A DNA stretch of 64,000 nucleotides. Source: Flavobacterium sp. KMS (GTDB taxonomy: Bacteria; Bacteroidota; Bacteroidia; Flavobacteriales; Flavobacteriaceae). The notes under the pieces are model-generated. The model saw nothing but the letters and a program-made list of their open reading frames with translations. It did not search any database and was not told the DNA's origin. The stretch is from the NCBI RefSeq assembly GCF_000813005.1, contig NZ_JSYP01000004.1:62001-126000 (forward strand). Direction: 5' to 3'. Made by a program: the position numbers and the translations under genes. Shown piece by piece: positions 46,754 to 54,952 of the stretch. Within the stretch, counting starts at the first letter, position 1. Every line of letters begins with the position of its first letter.

Positions 46754-47587
46754 TTAAGCAATACTTTCATTAAGTTTTTGCGTAAGGATACCAGATATCT
46801 TAGTCGTAAAATCTTTCTTTCTGTATTTGGTTATTGGTTGAATCCCTTTTATAACATTAGTAAGAAACAATTCGTCGGCTTTTTGAAGATCAAACGGCGA
46901 TATTGGTTCTTCTACAACTTCTATGTCTGTTAGTTTTTTGGCAAGGGCTAAAATTTGTTTACGCATCACACCATTCAAGCATCCTTCAGAAACTGGTGGT
47001 GTAATTAATTTATTACCCAACAACATAAACAAATTTCCTTGTAATGCTTCGATTGCATTCTTACTATCATTTAACAAAATACAATTATCCAGTCCGTTTT
47101 CATTTGCAAAAATACTTCCTGTGATATTTATTATTTTATTTGTCGTTTTAATTGATGACAATAATTGCTTGGTAACATAAAAATCCTTGTACAAATCAAC
47201 TTCATATGGATTCTCATTTACTTCGTATGCTTTATTATCCAAAGCTGTCGCATGGATTAAAAAGGATACTGTATTGTTTTGAGGTAAATAATATCCGCCG
47301 TCATTACGATATACCGTAATTCTTGCTCTAGCCGAATCGGCAATAGAATTATGATTAAGCAATGAAAGGATTTGCTCCTCTAGATATTCCATTGTAAAGT
47401 TCATAGGAATCTCCATTCGAACTACACGCATTGAAGCCATTAACCTAAAATAGTGATCCTCAAGAAAGAGGATTTTATTATTTACTATTTTAAGTGTTTC
47501 AAAAACACCATCTCCATACAAAAAAGCGCGATTTTGAATCAATAAATTATCGTCCTGCGCTACTATGTTTCCGTTAAAATTAATCAT
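46754..47587 (-). CDS. Class IV PLP-dependent aminotransferase
   Basis: This 277-residue protein has the class IV fold: FLYGDGVFETLKI near the start, the PLP lysine in SSIKTTNKI, and EGCLNGVMRKQILALA. Relatives are aminodeoxychorismate lyase, branched-chain and D-amino-acid aminotransferases. The short length and motif style favour the lyase or BCAT-like group without deciding. The start codon is fixed at 47587 and abuts the T-run of a terminator hairpin on the same strand. Confidence 0.88.
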   Translation of the reverse strand: MINFNGNIVAQDDNLLIQNRAFLYGDGVFETLKIVNNKILFLEDHYFRLMASMRVVRMEIPMNFTMEYLEEQILSLLNHNSIADSARARITVYRNDGGYYLPQNNTVSFLIHATALDNKAYEVNENPYEVDLYKDFYVTKQLLSSIKTTNKIINITGSIFANENGLDNCILLNDSKNAIEALQGNLFMLLGNKLITPPVSEGCLNGVMRKQILALAKKLTDIEVVEEPISPFDLQKADELFLTNVIKGIQPITKYRKKDFTTKISGILTQKLNESIA

Positions 47588-47614
47588 AAAAAAACCCTGA
47601 ATTTTTGTTCAGGG
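47588..47614 (-). terminator. Intrinsic terminator/leader hairpin before the aminotransferase
   Basis: The stem CCCTGAA/TTCAGGG with a 6-nt loop is followed on the minus strand by seven T running directly into the ATG of the aminotransferase gene. It could end the START-like transcript or act as an attenuator. Confidence 0.75.
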
Positions 47615-47642
47615 CAAATATAAGTTATAAAATAGACTTTTA

Positions 47643-48035
47643 CTAAACTGATCCGATAAGATGTTTTAGATCTGATATTTGATTTTCCCATAATTGTTTC
47701 GCTTCTCCAAGCTCATCTTTTTCGGCAAAATCGACTACCATAAGCGAAACATCTTTCGTTATTTCGTCTACGAGAATATGCAGTTCAAAGAAATACTCTG
47801 TGTCTTTGCTGCTTTCGTCAACCCATTTAAACTTAACTTTTTCGCCCGTTTTTTTGGATGCTAAACGTGCTTTTTCCTGAGAATCATTCCAGATGAATGT
47901 AAAAAACTCTCCACGTGAATTTACATTATCAGCAAACCATTCAGACAATCCTGATGGTGTAGATATATACTGATACAACAACTGCGGAGATGAATTTATA
48001 GGAAACTCGATTTCGTAACGTACTTTTAGATCCAT
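47643..48035 (-). CDS. START-like/SRPBCC domain protein
   Basis: This 130-residue single-domain protein has YEIEFPINSSPQLLYQYIS, SGLSEWFADNVN and FTFIWNDS, the START/AHSA1-like helix-grip fold used to bind hydrophobic ligands or client proteins. Flavobacterial members are single-domain proteins of unknown ligand. It lies 55 nt upstream of the aminotransferase with a terminator between them. Confidence 0.88.
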   Translation of the reverse strand: MDLKVRYEIEFPINSSPQLLYQYISTPSGLSEWFADNVNSRGEFFTFIWNDSQEKARLASKKTGEKVKFKWVDESSKDTEYFFELHILVDEITKDVSLMVVDFAEKDELGEAKQLWENQISDLKHLIGSV

Positions 48036-48122
48036 GTGCCAGATTTAATTTTTTGGAAATATAAGAATATATCTCTGAAAAAAAGAGTTTTTTAAAAATA
48101 TTTTTTTTTCTTTCATTTCTGC

Positions 48123-48152
48123 TTGCTAACTCTAAATTTATTTCTATATTTG
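48123..48152 (+). promoter_or_regulatory. Promoter of tRNA-Met
   Basis: TTG (48123-48125), a 19-nt spacer and TATATTTG (48145-48152) match the Bacteroidota consensus, 36 nt before the tRNA. Confidence 0.75.
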
Positions 48153-48188
48153 CACCCGCAATGAGGAACATACTCTTACTGCAAATAT

Positions 48189-48262
48189 GGCGAGATAGCT
48201 CAGTTGGTTAGAGCGCAGGATTCATAACCCTGAGGTCCCGAGTTCAAATCTCGGTCTCGCTA
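48189..48262 (+). tRNA. tRNA-Met (CAT anticodon)
   Basis: This cloverleaf has acceptor arm GGCGAGA/TCTCGCT (first pair G-T), D-arm GCTCAGTTGGTTAGAGC and anticodon loop TTCATAA. The T-arm is built on CGAGTTCAAATCTCG, with discriminator A. CCA is not encoded in full. Its 3' half is the likely integration site of the element that follows, because a tyrosine integrase begins 66 nt downstream. Confidence 0.95.
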
Positions 48263-48295
48263 CAAAGCTAAAAGGCTAAAAAATATAGATTTTAT

Positions 48296-48328
48296 GCGGT
48301 TTTAAAGAAATTTAAAACCGCTTTTTTT
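48296..48328 (+). terminator. Intrinsic terminator of tRNA-Met
   Basis: GCGGTTTTAAA/TTTAAAACCGC with loop GAAA is followed by seven T. The next base is the A of the integrase ATG, so the terminator abuts the start codon. Confidence 0.9.
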
Positions 48329-49540
48329 ATGTCAAAAATTCAACACCTCTTAACTAAAGAATACGCTAACGCATACGATTTGACTTATAAGAAACTATAT
48401 TCTTCTCCAAGTATTTACGATGCTAAAGGCGACTTATCAAAGCGCTGGTACGTCTATTATTCCTTTCGAAATCCTGAAACTGAAAAATTAGAACGACAAA
48501 CACCCATTTATTCAGGAGTAAATCAATTCAAAACTGTTAAAGAACGTCGAGAAGCAATAAAAATTCTCGCTAAAGCAATCGAAACCATTCTCGAAAATGG
48601 TTACAATCCTTATGACGATTCTATTTCTGTTGATGAATCAAAAAAATATAGCATTCCTGATGCTGTTACTTTTGCACTCGAACTAAAGAAAAACTCATTA
48701 AAAGAAAATAGTTACCGTGATTTCAGAGTTAGAATAAAATCATTTGAAAAGTGGCTTCTATCAAATGGCTATGAAAACAGATATATTACAAGTGTAAATA
48801 AAAAAGCTGCAATTGGTTTCTTAAATGATGTTTTAGCGGCAACAAGTCCAAAAAACAGAAACAACACAAGGGCAAATTTATCTATGTTCTTTCAAACTCT
48901 CGAGGACAATGATATAATTACAGATAATTTTATAAAAAAAATTAATGTTTTAAAATCTACTCCAGAGAGAAATAAAACATTTAGCACCGAACAAGAGAAA
49001 GACATATTAGAATACCTACTAAAGAATGATACTCTTTTACTTTTATTCATTCAATTTGTTTCACTTAATCACTTACGCCCAATTGAAGTTGTTAGATTAA
49101 GAATCAAGGACATTAACATAAAGGATAGACTTATTTATGTACGAGCCAAAAACAAGCCCGTAAAAACTAAAATCATTCCTGAAATTTTACTGAATGAATT
49201 ACCAGAATTAGATAAGTATGATGGAGAAAGTTTTTTATTTACTCCAAAAGGAATAGGTTTTGACTGGACAACCAACGAAACAGACAAACGTGGTTATTTT
49301 GGTGATAAATTTAAAAAAGTAAAAGACAGTTTAAAACTAGGCAAAGATTATGGGCTTTATAGCTTCAGACATACTTTTATAACCAAATTATATAAAGAAC
49401 TAGTTAAAAACAGCACACCTAATGAAGCAAAAAGTAAATTAATGCTGATTACTGGACATACAACAATGAGTGCACTAGAAAAATATTTGCGTGATATTGA
49501 TGCTGTACTTCCTGATGATTATTCAAAACATATAAAATAG
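48329..49540 (+). CDS. Tyrosine-type site-specific integrase
   Basis: This 403-residue protein has an N-terminal arm-binding part, a SAM-like core-binding domain (about 110-210) and a catalytic domain. The residues are placed in LNHLRPIEVVRL (Arg), GLYSFRHTFIT (Arg, with Tyr where many enzymes have His), ITGHTTMSALEKYL (His, Tyr). It is distinct from the host XerD-like protein at 27721. The start directly follows the tRNA terminator, with no room for a ribosome binding site or own promoter other than the terminator. Integration into tRNA-Met is inferred from position. Confidence 0.93.
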   Translation: MSKIQHLLTKEYANAYDLTYKKLYSSPSIYDAKGDLSKRWYVYYSFRNPETEKLERQTPIYSGVNQFKTVKERREAIKILAKAIETILENGYNPYDDSISVDESKKYSIPDAVTFALELKKNSLKENSYRDFRVRIKSFEKWLLSNGYENRYITSVNKKAAIGFLNDVLAATSPKNRNNTRANLSMFFQTLEDNDIITDNFIKKINVLKSTPERNKTFSTEQEKDILEYLLKNDTLLLLFIQFVSLNHLRPIEVVRLRIKDINIKDRLIYVRAKNKPVKTKIIPEILLNELPELDKYDGESFLFTPKGIGFDWTTNETDKRGYFGDKFKKVKDSLKLGKDYGLYSFRHTFITKLYKELVKNSTPNEAKSKLMLITGHTTMSALEKYLRDIDAVLPDDYSKHIK

Positions 49541-49586
49541 GACTCTTTTAGAGAATCACAACCATAATTAAAATGGGGAAAAATGA

Positions 49587-49615
49587 AAAAAGCCTCCAAA
49601 TGGAGGCTTTTTTTT
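49587..49615. terminator. Bidirectional intrinsic terminator
   Basis: AGCCTCCA/TGGAGGCT with a 2-nt loop is flanked by A- and T-runs, between the convergent integrase and 49614-50558 genes. Confidence 0.88.
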
Positions 49616-50558
49616 AATTTGCTTTTTTGATGCTATTTTCAATAATTTCTACGAGTTCATCATCAGTAAGAATACGAACCTTTTTTCGAATTTCAGCAAA
49701 TGCTTCAACCAAATCCTTATTATCAAATTCAGTCAAAATTTGTTTCGATACAGCTTTTGGATTCAAACCAATTACTTTATTATACTCATTGAATTCTTTT
49801 CTTTTAAGGTCAGTATCCTTTTTCCCATCCTTACCTCTAACAAGAAGCTTATATACAGGAGAAGTTTTAAAAAACTTATTAAATCCATATCTTATAAAAG
49901 AATGAAAGGTACCTGATATTGAAGCATAAGAAGAAACAATATCTTTCGGAATCAATATAACAGGCTTACCTTCATAAGTTGGAAGATCTACAAAATTTAA
50001 ATTCCAACTTAAATTACTAGAATCAAATGTCTTACCAGCTAACACACGATCCATCTGAATCCCATGTTTCAAACACTGACCTTGAGTAAACTGAATCAAC
50101 CTTAATTTAATAATACTTGTAACAATATCAGAAATTCGATCAGGACCAATATTTTCAATACCAAAATAAATACTATCAATCTCCATGTTACCTTTTAAAA
50201 AAGAACTTCTCAAAAATAATAGATTCTTAAAAATCTCTTTTTTTAGCTCATCCCCTACAGAATTACCCTTAGGTTTATTCTTTGACATCCCTAAATGCGT
50301 CGCATTTGTTTCATGTAATCCTTTTAATAAGGTAGCCAAATCTGAATTCTGCCCCCTAGTTAGATAAACAAACATCCCCCTCATAAAAGCATCGATATCT
50401 CCTTTCATTGCTAAATACAACGGAGAATTACTCAGCAATATTTTATTGTAATCCAAAAATAACAAATTATCTATACCTAGGTATAAATCTAAAAATTCAA
50501 CGTTTTGTTGATTGTAGCCTTGCGCATCAAGACCGTAATATTCTATAATCTTTTCCAT
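49614..50558 (-). CDS. Unknown protein, possible cargo or defence gene
   Basis: This 314-residue soluble protein has no signal or membrane segment. Notable segments are LYLGIDNLLFLDYNKILLSN near the start, FRSS-type basic stretches and FGIENIGPDRISDIVTSIIK mid-protein, then FTQGQCLKHGI. The second block looks like a conserved motif of a family I cannot name. It has its own terminator and lies between the integrase and the structural operon, the usual place for accessory genes in integrated elements. The C-terminal third is basic. A link to phage defence is only a guess from position. Confidence 0.75.
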   Translation of the reverse strand: MEKIIEYYGLDAQGYNQQNVEFLDLYLGIDNLLFLDYNKILLSNSPLYLAMKGDIDAFMRGMFVYLTRGQNSDLATLLKGLHETNATHLGMSKNKPKGNSVGDELKKEIFKNLLFLRSSFLKGNMEIDSIYFGIENIGPDRISDIVTSIIKLRLIQFTQGQCLKHGIQMDRVLAGKTFDSSNLSWNLNFVDLPTYEGKPVILIPKDIVSSYASISGTFHSFIRYGFNKFFKTSPVYKLLVRGKDGKKDTDLKRKEFNEYNKVIGLNPKAVSKQILTEFDNKDLVEAFAEIRKKVRILTDDELVEIIENSIKKAN

Positions 50559-50688
50559 ATTTAAAATTTATTTTTCTATAATTAATTCAAGGGTATTTCC
50601 GTCCGTTAGCCCGTATAATATATAGCAAATTAAATTTTAACATATTTTTTAATCGTTAATTCAATTCTATTTGTATTTTTGTTCCCGC

Positions 50689-50779
50689 GTAAAGAACAAG
50701 ACACAATTTTCACATTATTTCATAAACCTTTAGGTGACTAGCCTTTTGGATAACAAATAGGCTAAGATTTGTTTTTTTT
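50689..50779 (+). ncRNA. Candidate small RNA of about 90 nt
   Basis: TATTTTTG at 50674-50681 fits a -7 element, and AACAAAT/ATTTGTT plus eight T at 50752-50779 forms a terminator on the same strand. No open frame of note lies between. A hairpin TAGCCT/AGGCTA overlaps the terminator stem, so two alternative folds are possible. Only the signals are seen; expression is inferred. Confidence 0.35.
50752..50779 (+). terminator. Intrinsic terminator of the candidate small RNA
   Basis: A 7-bp stem (AACAAAT/ATTTGTT, 8-nt loop) continues into a T-run, with no plus-strand gene upstream except the integrase 1.2 kb away. Confidence 0.6.
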
Positions 50780-50863
50780 CATATACTGTCTTTTCTTATT
50801 AAATTTAAATAAGAGTACTACAAAAAATATACCAAAAAAACACAAACAAGGTTTTCATTAAAT

Positions 50864-50904
50864 AAAAAAAGCAAAGCAGACAAAATGTCTACTTTGCTTT
50901 TTTT
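50864..50904. terminator. Terminator of the phage-like operon
   Basis: GCAAAGCAGACA/TGTCTACTTTGC (one mismatch) is flanked by A7 and T7. On the minus strand it ends the operon about 170 nt after the stop of the last gene. Confidence 0.85.
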
Positions 50905-51072
50905 ATGACATAGTGCCAAACTGTCATAATCTGCCAAATATTGCACTCTCAGACAAACATAAAAAATCGCATTACATCTCTGTAAAGCGATTCTAAAATA
51001 GTTCCCAATCTTACTCTAGCTATATTTTTCATCAAGGTAAGTTAATTATATAAACACCAAGAGAAACTTTTC

Positions 51073-51897
51073 TCAAACAGGCATTGCTTCTAATTCTGGA
51101 ACATTTTTCCAACGAACATAGAAACTAAGGGGATCTCCAGTAGGTTTTAAAGACCGAATAGTCAAAGTATCGCTAATAGCATTATCTTGATAATCAGCAG
51201 TAGATACAAAATACGCAGGGTCAGCATTTAAAAGCGTAAAAGTATTACTATCAGGATTGACAATAAAATACACATCAAAATTTTCTCTCTGCGTGTTCCA
51301 AAAGAGCCTAATAAACATATCATCCAAAGAAATTAAGGACTCTACCTGTAATCCGATTTCAGTATCAGGCATCAAATCAGTACCACCAAAATAAGGTTTA
51401 AAGTACGGTTCTAAAGTTCCTTCTAAATACCCTCCATATTGAATTTTAAGTCCCCAACGTTCACTATCAACATTTTTTAAACGTATAAATTTTGAATTTT
51501 TGGTGATTAACGTTTTAGTATAAACAAATGTAGGTCGAACAAGTCCATATACAGAACCTTTATTACCACTAATATCATCCGAACCACCATCACCAAAGCC
51601 TTTAAAAAAGAAAAACTTCTTAGATAATTCAACCAAAAAAGTATTAAAATCAATAGCTTCAATAATCGGAACACACAAATTACAATCAACCTGTACATAG
51701 TCCAACACCAAAGGATTTTCGCCAAATGAAGCATTCGATTGAATTTTAAATTTATTTGGTGCTTCAGGAATCCTCAAAAGATTCTGAGCAGGATTAAAAG
51801 AAGTGATTAAAGTGTTGTCTAATTTCATCAACAACACATTACCGTTTTTATCTTTTGTAAACTTTACCATTTTGGGGTTGGGGTTTGCAGCACTCAT
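51073..51897 (-). CDS. Last operon gene; beta-rich protein, possible virion surface protein
   Basis: This 274-residue protein has no signal peptide or membrane helix. It is rich in beta strands and aromatic residues, with a Gly-rich loop (GFGDGGSDDISGNKGS) and the strands KIQYGGYLEGTLEPYF, IRLFWNTQRENFDVYFIV. No family is recognised. It is the final gene of the operon, 2 nt after the DNA-condensing gene. The position, beta-rich make-up and lack of enzymatic motifs would fit a spike or second capsid protein, which is inference only. Confidence 0.8.
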   Translation of the reverse strand: MSAANPNPKMVKFTKDKNGNVLLMKLDNTLITSFNPAQNLLRIPEAPNKFKIQSNASFGENPLVLDYVQVDCNLCVPIIEAIDFNTFLVELSKKFFFFKGFGDGGSDDISGNKGSVYGLVRPTFVYTKTLITKNSKFIRLKNVDSERWGLKIQYGGYLEGTLEPYFKPYFGGTDLMPDTEIGLQVESLISLDDMFIRLFWNTQRENFDVYFIVNPDSNTFTLLNADPAYFVSTADYQDNAISDTLTIRSLKPTGDPLSFYVRWKNVPELEAMPV

Positions 51898-51899
51898 TT

Positions 51900-52124
51900 T
51901 TACTTTTTAGATTTTGAAGCCTTCTTTACTGCTTTCTTTTTAGCAACTTTCTTCTTTACTGGTTTGGCTTTCGTTGTAGCTGCTTTTACTTTTACGATTT
52001 TACCGCCTTTAATATATTTAAATCCTTTCTTCAATGTTCCATCAGATTTAAGCCCCGTTCCTTTAATAACACTACTACATACTTTCTTTAACCCTTTTAC
52101 GGTTGGTTTCTTTTTTACTGCCAT
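51900..52124 (-). CDS. Small Lys/Ala-rich DNA-condensing protein
   Basis: This 74-residue protein is very basic. A first half with KKVCSSVIKGTGLKSDGTLK leads to a histone-H1-like tail of Lys/Ala/Val/Pro (KPVKKKVAKKKAVKKASKSKK region). Such tails neutralise DNA, and several viruses carry small basic core proteins. It lies next to the ATPase fusion gene and has a leader nearly identical to that of the candidate capsid gene (60590), suggesting it too is made in quantity. It is probably packed with the genome. Confidence 0.8.
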   Translation of the reverse strand: MAVKKKPTVKGLKKVCSSVIKGTGLKSDGTLKKGFKYIKGGKIVKVKAATTKAKPVKKKVAKKKAVKKASKSKK

Positions 52125-52158
52125 GATTGATTGTTTTTTTGATTGATGATTATTAATT

Positions 52159-52218
52159 GTAGATTTTTAAGCCAAAAATCCCTGGAGAAATGCGCTGCCG
52201 GCTTTCAATAAAATCTAC
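52159..52218. repeat. 60-nt element with terminal inverted repeats, copy A
   Basis: It begins GTAGATTTTT and ends AAAATCTAC (9-bp perfect ends), with an inner AAGCC/GGCTT pair and a GC-rich core in AT-rich surroundings. It lies between the ATPase fusion gene and the DNA-condensing gene. The partner at 57308-57367 has exactly the same length and ends. Read in opposite orientation, the cores share GCAGC, GCA, TTT, TCC and GG blocks. Confidence 0.65.
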
Positions 52219-52224
52219 TTTTTT

Positions 52225-54456
52225 TTAATTTACGGTGAATGATAATTTTTTGGTTCTTAGTGGTTCTGCCACTGCTTCGGGTTCGCCCCGTTCTAGTTTC
52301 TTATTGAAAATATTGTATTTCAAAGTATCGAGTGGTTTATTTTGGTAACGGTTCTTATCCGCCCAGATGTAATTTTCTCTGTAATCTGCTTTCTTCTCCG
52401 TAAAGAGAACTACATCGGCATCAAACTGACTTTTAGAACCGCCACGCATTTTACCGTCTGTGGTTTGTTGAAAAATGACAATGAATAATTTTCCGTCGTA
52501 CTTCTTTCTTAAATCCTTATCCACTTCAAAGCCTTTGTGCATTTCCTGCATTTTAGAGAAACTATCGATTATGATAATGTCGTTGTTTCGGATGAGTTTA
52601 TCTAAATCAAAAACGCTTTTAATCTCAGGGGCTTCGATATTTTGCAATGCTTTTGCGTTTAAATACTCTTCGGCTTTGCCGTAATACAAACTACTCTCGG
52701 GATGCTCTTCGATACTGGCATGACCGACTTTGTAATTTTGCGCTAAGGCATTCATAAACTGGAAACACATTCTGGTCTTCATTGAACCCTGACCGCCAGT
52801 AAGAGAAATTACGATACTTTCTTTTTCTTTATGTTCAATTTCACCTAAGAAATCCGCAATGTCTTTATTCTCAATTTTAAAGTAATCTACTTTGGTAGGC
52901 TTGTTTGCCATTTTATAGGCTAGAGAATTTCGGTTTACATTTTCCTTTGCAACTGGGATTATTTCCTTTGCAACAGGCTTTGCAACGATTACCTTTTCTT
53001 TGATTGGTTTTACAATGGTTTCTTTGGTAGCAAGTTGTTTCTTTCTTCTTGCTGCTCCACTGAGTCCACCGAACAAATCGGGTTGTTTGATTTTTTGCTT
53101 TGCCTTTCTTTTAACAATAGGTTTTACGATTGTCTTTTTAATAGATTCTACTTTCGGACTAGGTTTATCTACTGTCTTTTCTTCTACCTTTTCTTTGTTT
53201 TCAGCGCTAGAAGCTTCACGCCCTAAAATATGATTGCTTGCTTTTTGAGCCTGTGCCGATGCTTTTAAGAAAAAACGATTGTCATCGTTTAGTTCATCTA
53301 TTAAATGATTGTTCCAACTCTTTAAATACTTAGCAGAATTTTCCTTAGTATGGAATAATATTCCTGATTCGCTACAAAGAAATACCGCTCCCAATTCTGC
53401 AATTAATTCCTCAAAGGCATAATTTCCGCTACCGCCACCGCTTCTCGTTCCTGTCATATCTCTACTTAATCGATGTGATGCACCTGTGCTGTGTACCGCT
53501 TCATGAAAGAATGTAGAATAATAAAAAGCTTCACTGGTGAAAGCTTCGATAGTTGGCATATTTAATTCGTCTGTACTTGGACGGTAATAGGCTCTATCTC
53601 CAATATTAGTATATTTGGGCGGGTTCTTAAATCCGTCGATGATTGCCTGAGCTTCTGCTATTGGATTGGTTGTTTTTCTTTCTTTTACAGCAGGAAATTT
53701 CAATCCCTCGCAATCATCGGCTCTAAATACATTGTAGTATTTTAAAACTGGGAACTTGGTGAGGTTCTTTTTTAAATCTTCTTTTGTCAATCCATTCGAC
53801 TTTACAAAATCACTAAATTTTTTATTGTCGTTGGTTTTGAATTTTAACTGTTCGCTATGGTAATCGTGAATTAAAGTGTAATAAATCACACGCCTTGCTT
53901 TACTCCCTTTTTTAAGCTTTGCTTTGGCTTCTTCGATTTGATTAAAGGTTAAGAAATATGGCTGTATAAAATCCGCAGGAACTAAATACGGTTGTAGTTT
54001 TTCATCGAATTTAATATCAAAATTCAGAATGAAGTTCGCCCCTGTGTATTCCTTTTTAGAAACATAATTCATAACTGAATTACTAGCCCCTGAACCTTTC
54101 CACTCTTTTTGCCACGGTAAATGCCCAACTTTATTAATCGTATTGATAATCAAATCCGTGATGTAATTGTAAATTTCATCAGGAGAAACGGCATTTAATC
54201 CGTCGTTATGATTCTCAGAAATATATTCCAAAGTTGGTAATAGCATTTCTGCATCCACTCCGTTTAGTCCGTAAGGTTCAATTAGATTATTAATTTCAAT
54301 CAGGAAAGTATCATCGGCAAAAGCTTGCAATACTTTTATAACACGCTTGGAAACAACGGTATGTTTTTCCTTTTCCGCTTTCATAAGCAAATCTTCCAAG
54401 GTTTTTCTTGAAACGATTAAACCGTTAAGGCTATTGAATTCTTGTGCTAATGTCAT
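52225..54456 (-). CDS. ArdC-like ssDNA-binding / zincin / RadA-like ATPase fusion
   Basis: This 743-residue protein has three parts. Residues about 90-260 resemble the ArdC N-terminal ssDNA-binding domain (GHLPWQKEWKG). Residues 280-430 form a zincin-like metallopeptidase with H318-E-A-V-H322 and a downstream FEELIAELGAVFL carrying the third ligand. After a Lys-rich linker, residues 545-720 form a RecA/RadA-like ATPase: Walker A GGQGSMKT at 554, Walker B IIIIDSFSKM, and QQTTDGKMRGGSKSQFDADVV matching the RadA/KaiC-type strand and loop. The ArdC-zincin pair is known from plasmids and phages; the ATPase fusion is unusual. A genome replication, protection or packaging role is plausible. Confidence 0.88.
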   Translation of the reverse strand: MTLAQEFNSLNGLIVSRKTLEDLLMKAEKEKHTVVSKRVIKVLQAFADDTFLIEINNLIEPYGLNGVDAEMLLPTLEYISENHNDGLNAVSPDEIYNYITDLIINTINKVGHLPWQKEWKGSGASNSVMNYVSKKEYTGANFILNFDIKFDEKLQPYLVPADFIQPYFLTFNQIEEAKAKLKKGSKARRVIYYTLIHDYHSEQLKFKTNDNKKFSDFVKSNGLTKEDLKKNLTKFPVLKYYNVFRADDCEGLKFPAVKERKTTNPIAEAQAIIDGFKNPPKYTNIGDRAYYRPSTDELNMPTIEAFTSEAFYYSTFFHEAVHSTGASHRLSRDMTGTRSGGGSGNYAFEELIAELGAVFLCSESGILFHTKENSAKYLKSWNNHLIDELNDDNRFFLKASAQAQKASNHILGREASSAENKEKVEEKTVDKPSPKVESIKKTIVKPIVKRKAKQKIKQPDLFGGLSGAARRKKQLATKETIVKPIKEKVIVAKPVAKEIIPVAKENVNRNSLAYKMANKPTKVDYFKIENKDIADFLGEIEHKEKESIVISLTGGQGSMKTRMCFQFMNALAQNYKVGHASIEEHPESSLYYGKAEEYLNAKALQNIEAPEIKSVFDLDKLIRNNDIIIIDSFSKMQEMHKGFEVDKDLRKKYDGKLFIVIFQQTTDGKMRGGSKSQFDADVVLFTEKKADYRENYIWADKNRYQNKPLDTLKYNIFNKKLERGEPEAVAEPLRTKKLSFTVN

Positions 54457-54457
54457 T

Positions 54458-54940
54458 TTAAGATATTTTATGTTCCGTACCCAAGATGCTTACAATAACC
54501 TCAATTCGAATATCGCTACTATTAAAGTTACTGACATTTAAAGCCCCAAGCACGTTAGTTATGGTGGTTTGCAAATCCATCTGAACGGGTACGTTCGGAA
54601 TTACGATACTGGAATTGGCTGGGATGTTTATCCCTTTTACATTTACGTTTGCCGTTCCTAATAGCATATTCTTTTTGTCGTAAAATAAAATTCGCTTTAG
54701 GGTTACTGCTGTAATCTGTGCGCTAAAATTCTGAGCAGTTGGATTTACTAATTTCAAATCCAGATTAAAAGTAACAAATGGCTTTGCGTCGTTCCACTTT
54801 GCATCGAGTTTCTTAAAAGCTACTGGGTATATTTTAACAAACTGAAATTGTTCTATTATCTTTTTCACTCGCTGCTCCAAATAGAAATATCCTGCAACTG
54901 CCAGTATTCCCGCTCCAATAACTATTTTATTAACACTCAT
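54458..54940 (-). CDS. Membrane-anchored LEA/WHy-like protein
   Basis: In this 160-residue protein, residues 4-21 form a membrane helix (IVIGAGILAVAGYFYLEQR). The rest is a beta-sandwich resembling LEA-type/WHy domains (NLDLKLVNPTAQNFSAQI, INIPANSSIVIPNVPV). Such domains occur in periplasmic or envelope proteins. The stop lies 1 nt before the ATPase fusion start. In a virion it would sit in an internal membrane. Function inferred, family resemblance moderate. Confidence 0.8.
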   Translation of the reverse strand: MSVNKIVIGAGILAVAGYFYLEQRVKKIIEQFQFVKIYPVAFKKLDAKWNDAKPFVTFNLDLKLVNPTAQNFSAQITAVTLKRILFYDKKNMLLGTANVNVKGINIPANSSIVIPNVPVQMDLQTTITNVLGALNVSNFNSSDIRIEVIVSILGTEHKIS

Positions 54941-54952
54941 TTGTTTAATTTT

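Larger units (their letters stand above)
50559..51072. other. 514-nt non-coding region with two terminators and a candidate small RNA
   Basis: No gene is visible. It contains a -7-like TATTTTTG (50674-50681), a terminator at 50752-50779 and a bidirectional terminator at 50864-50904. The right part, 50905-51072, is the 3' untranslated region of the 51073 gene and shows nothing clear. Confidence 0.6.

Noticed and set aside
50559..51072. Riboswitch or known structured RNA in the largest non-coding gap
   Set aside because: No known consensus could be recognised; only promoter- and terminator-like signals are supported.
52225..54456. Calling the C-terminal ATPase a genome-packaging motor of the FtsK/HerA type
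   Set aside because: The Walker B DSFSK and the QQTTDGKMRGG strand fit RecA/RadA better than packaging ATPases, so packaging is left as one possibility only.
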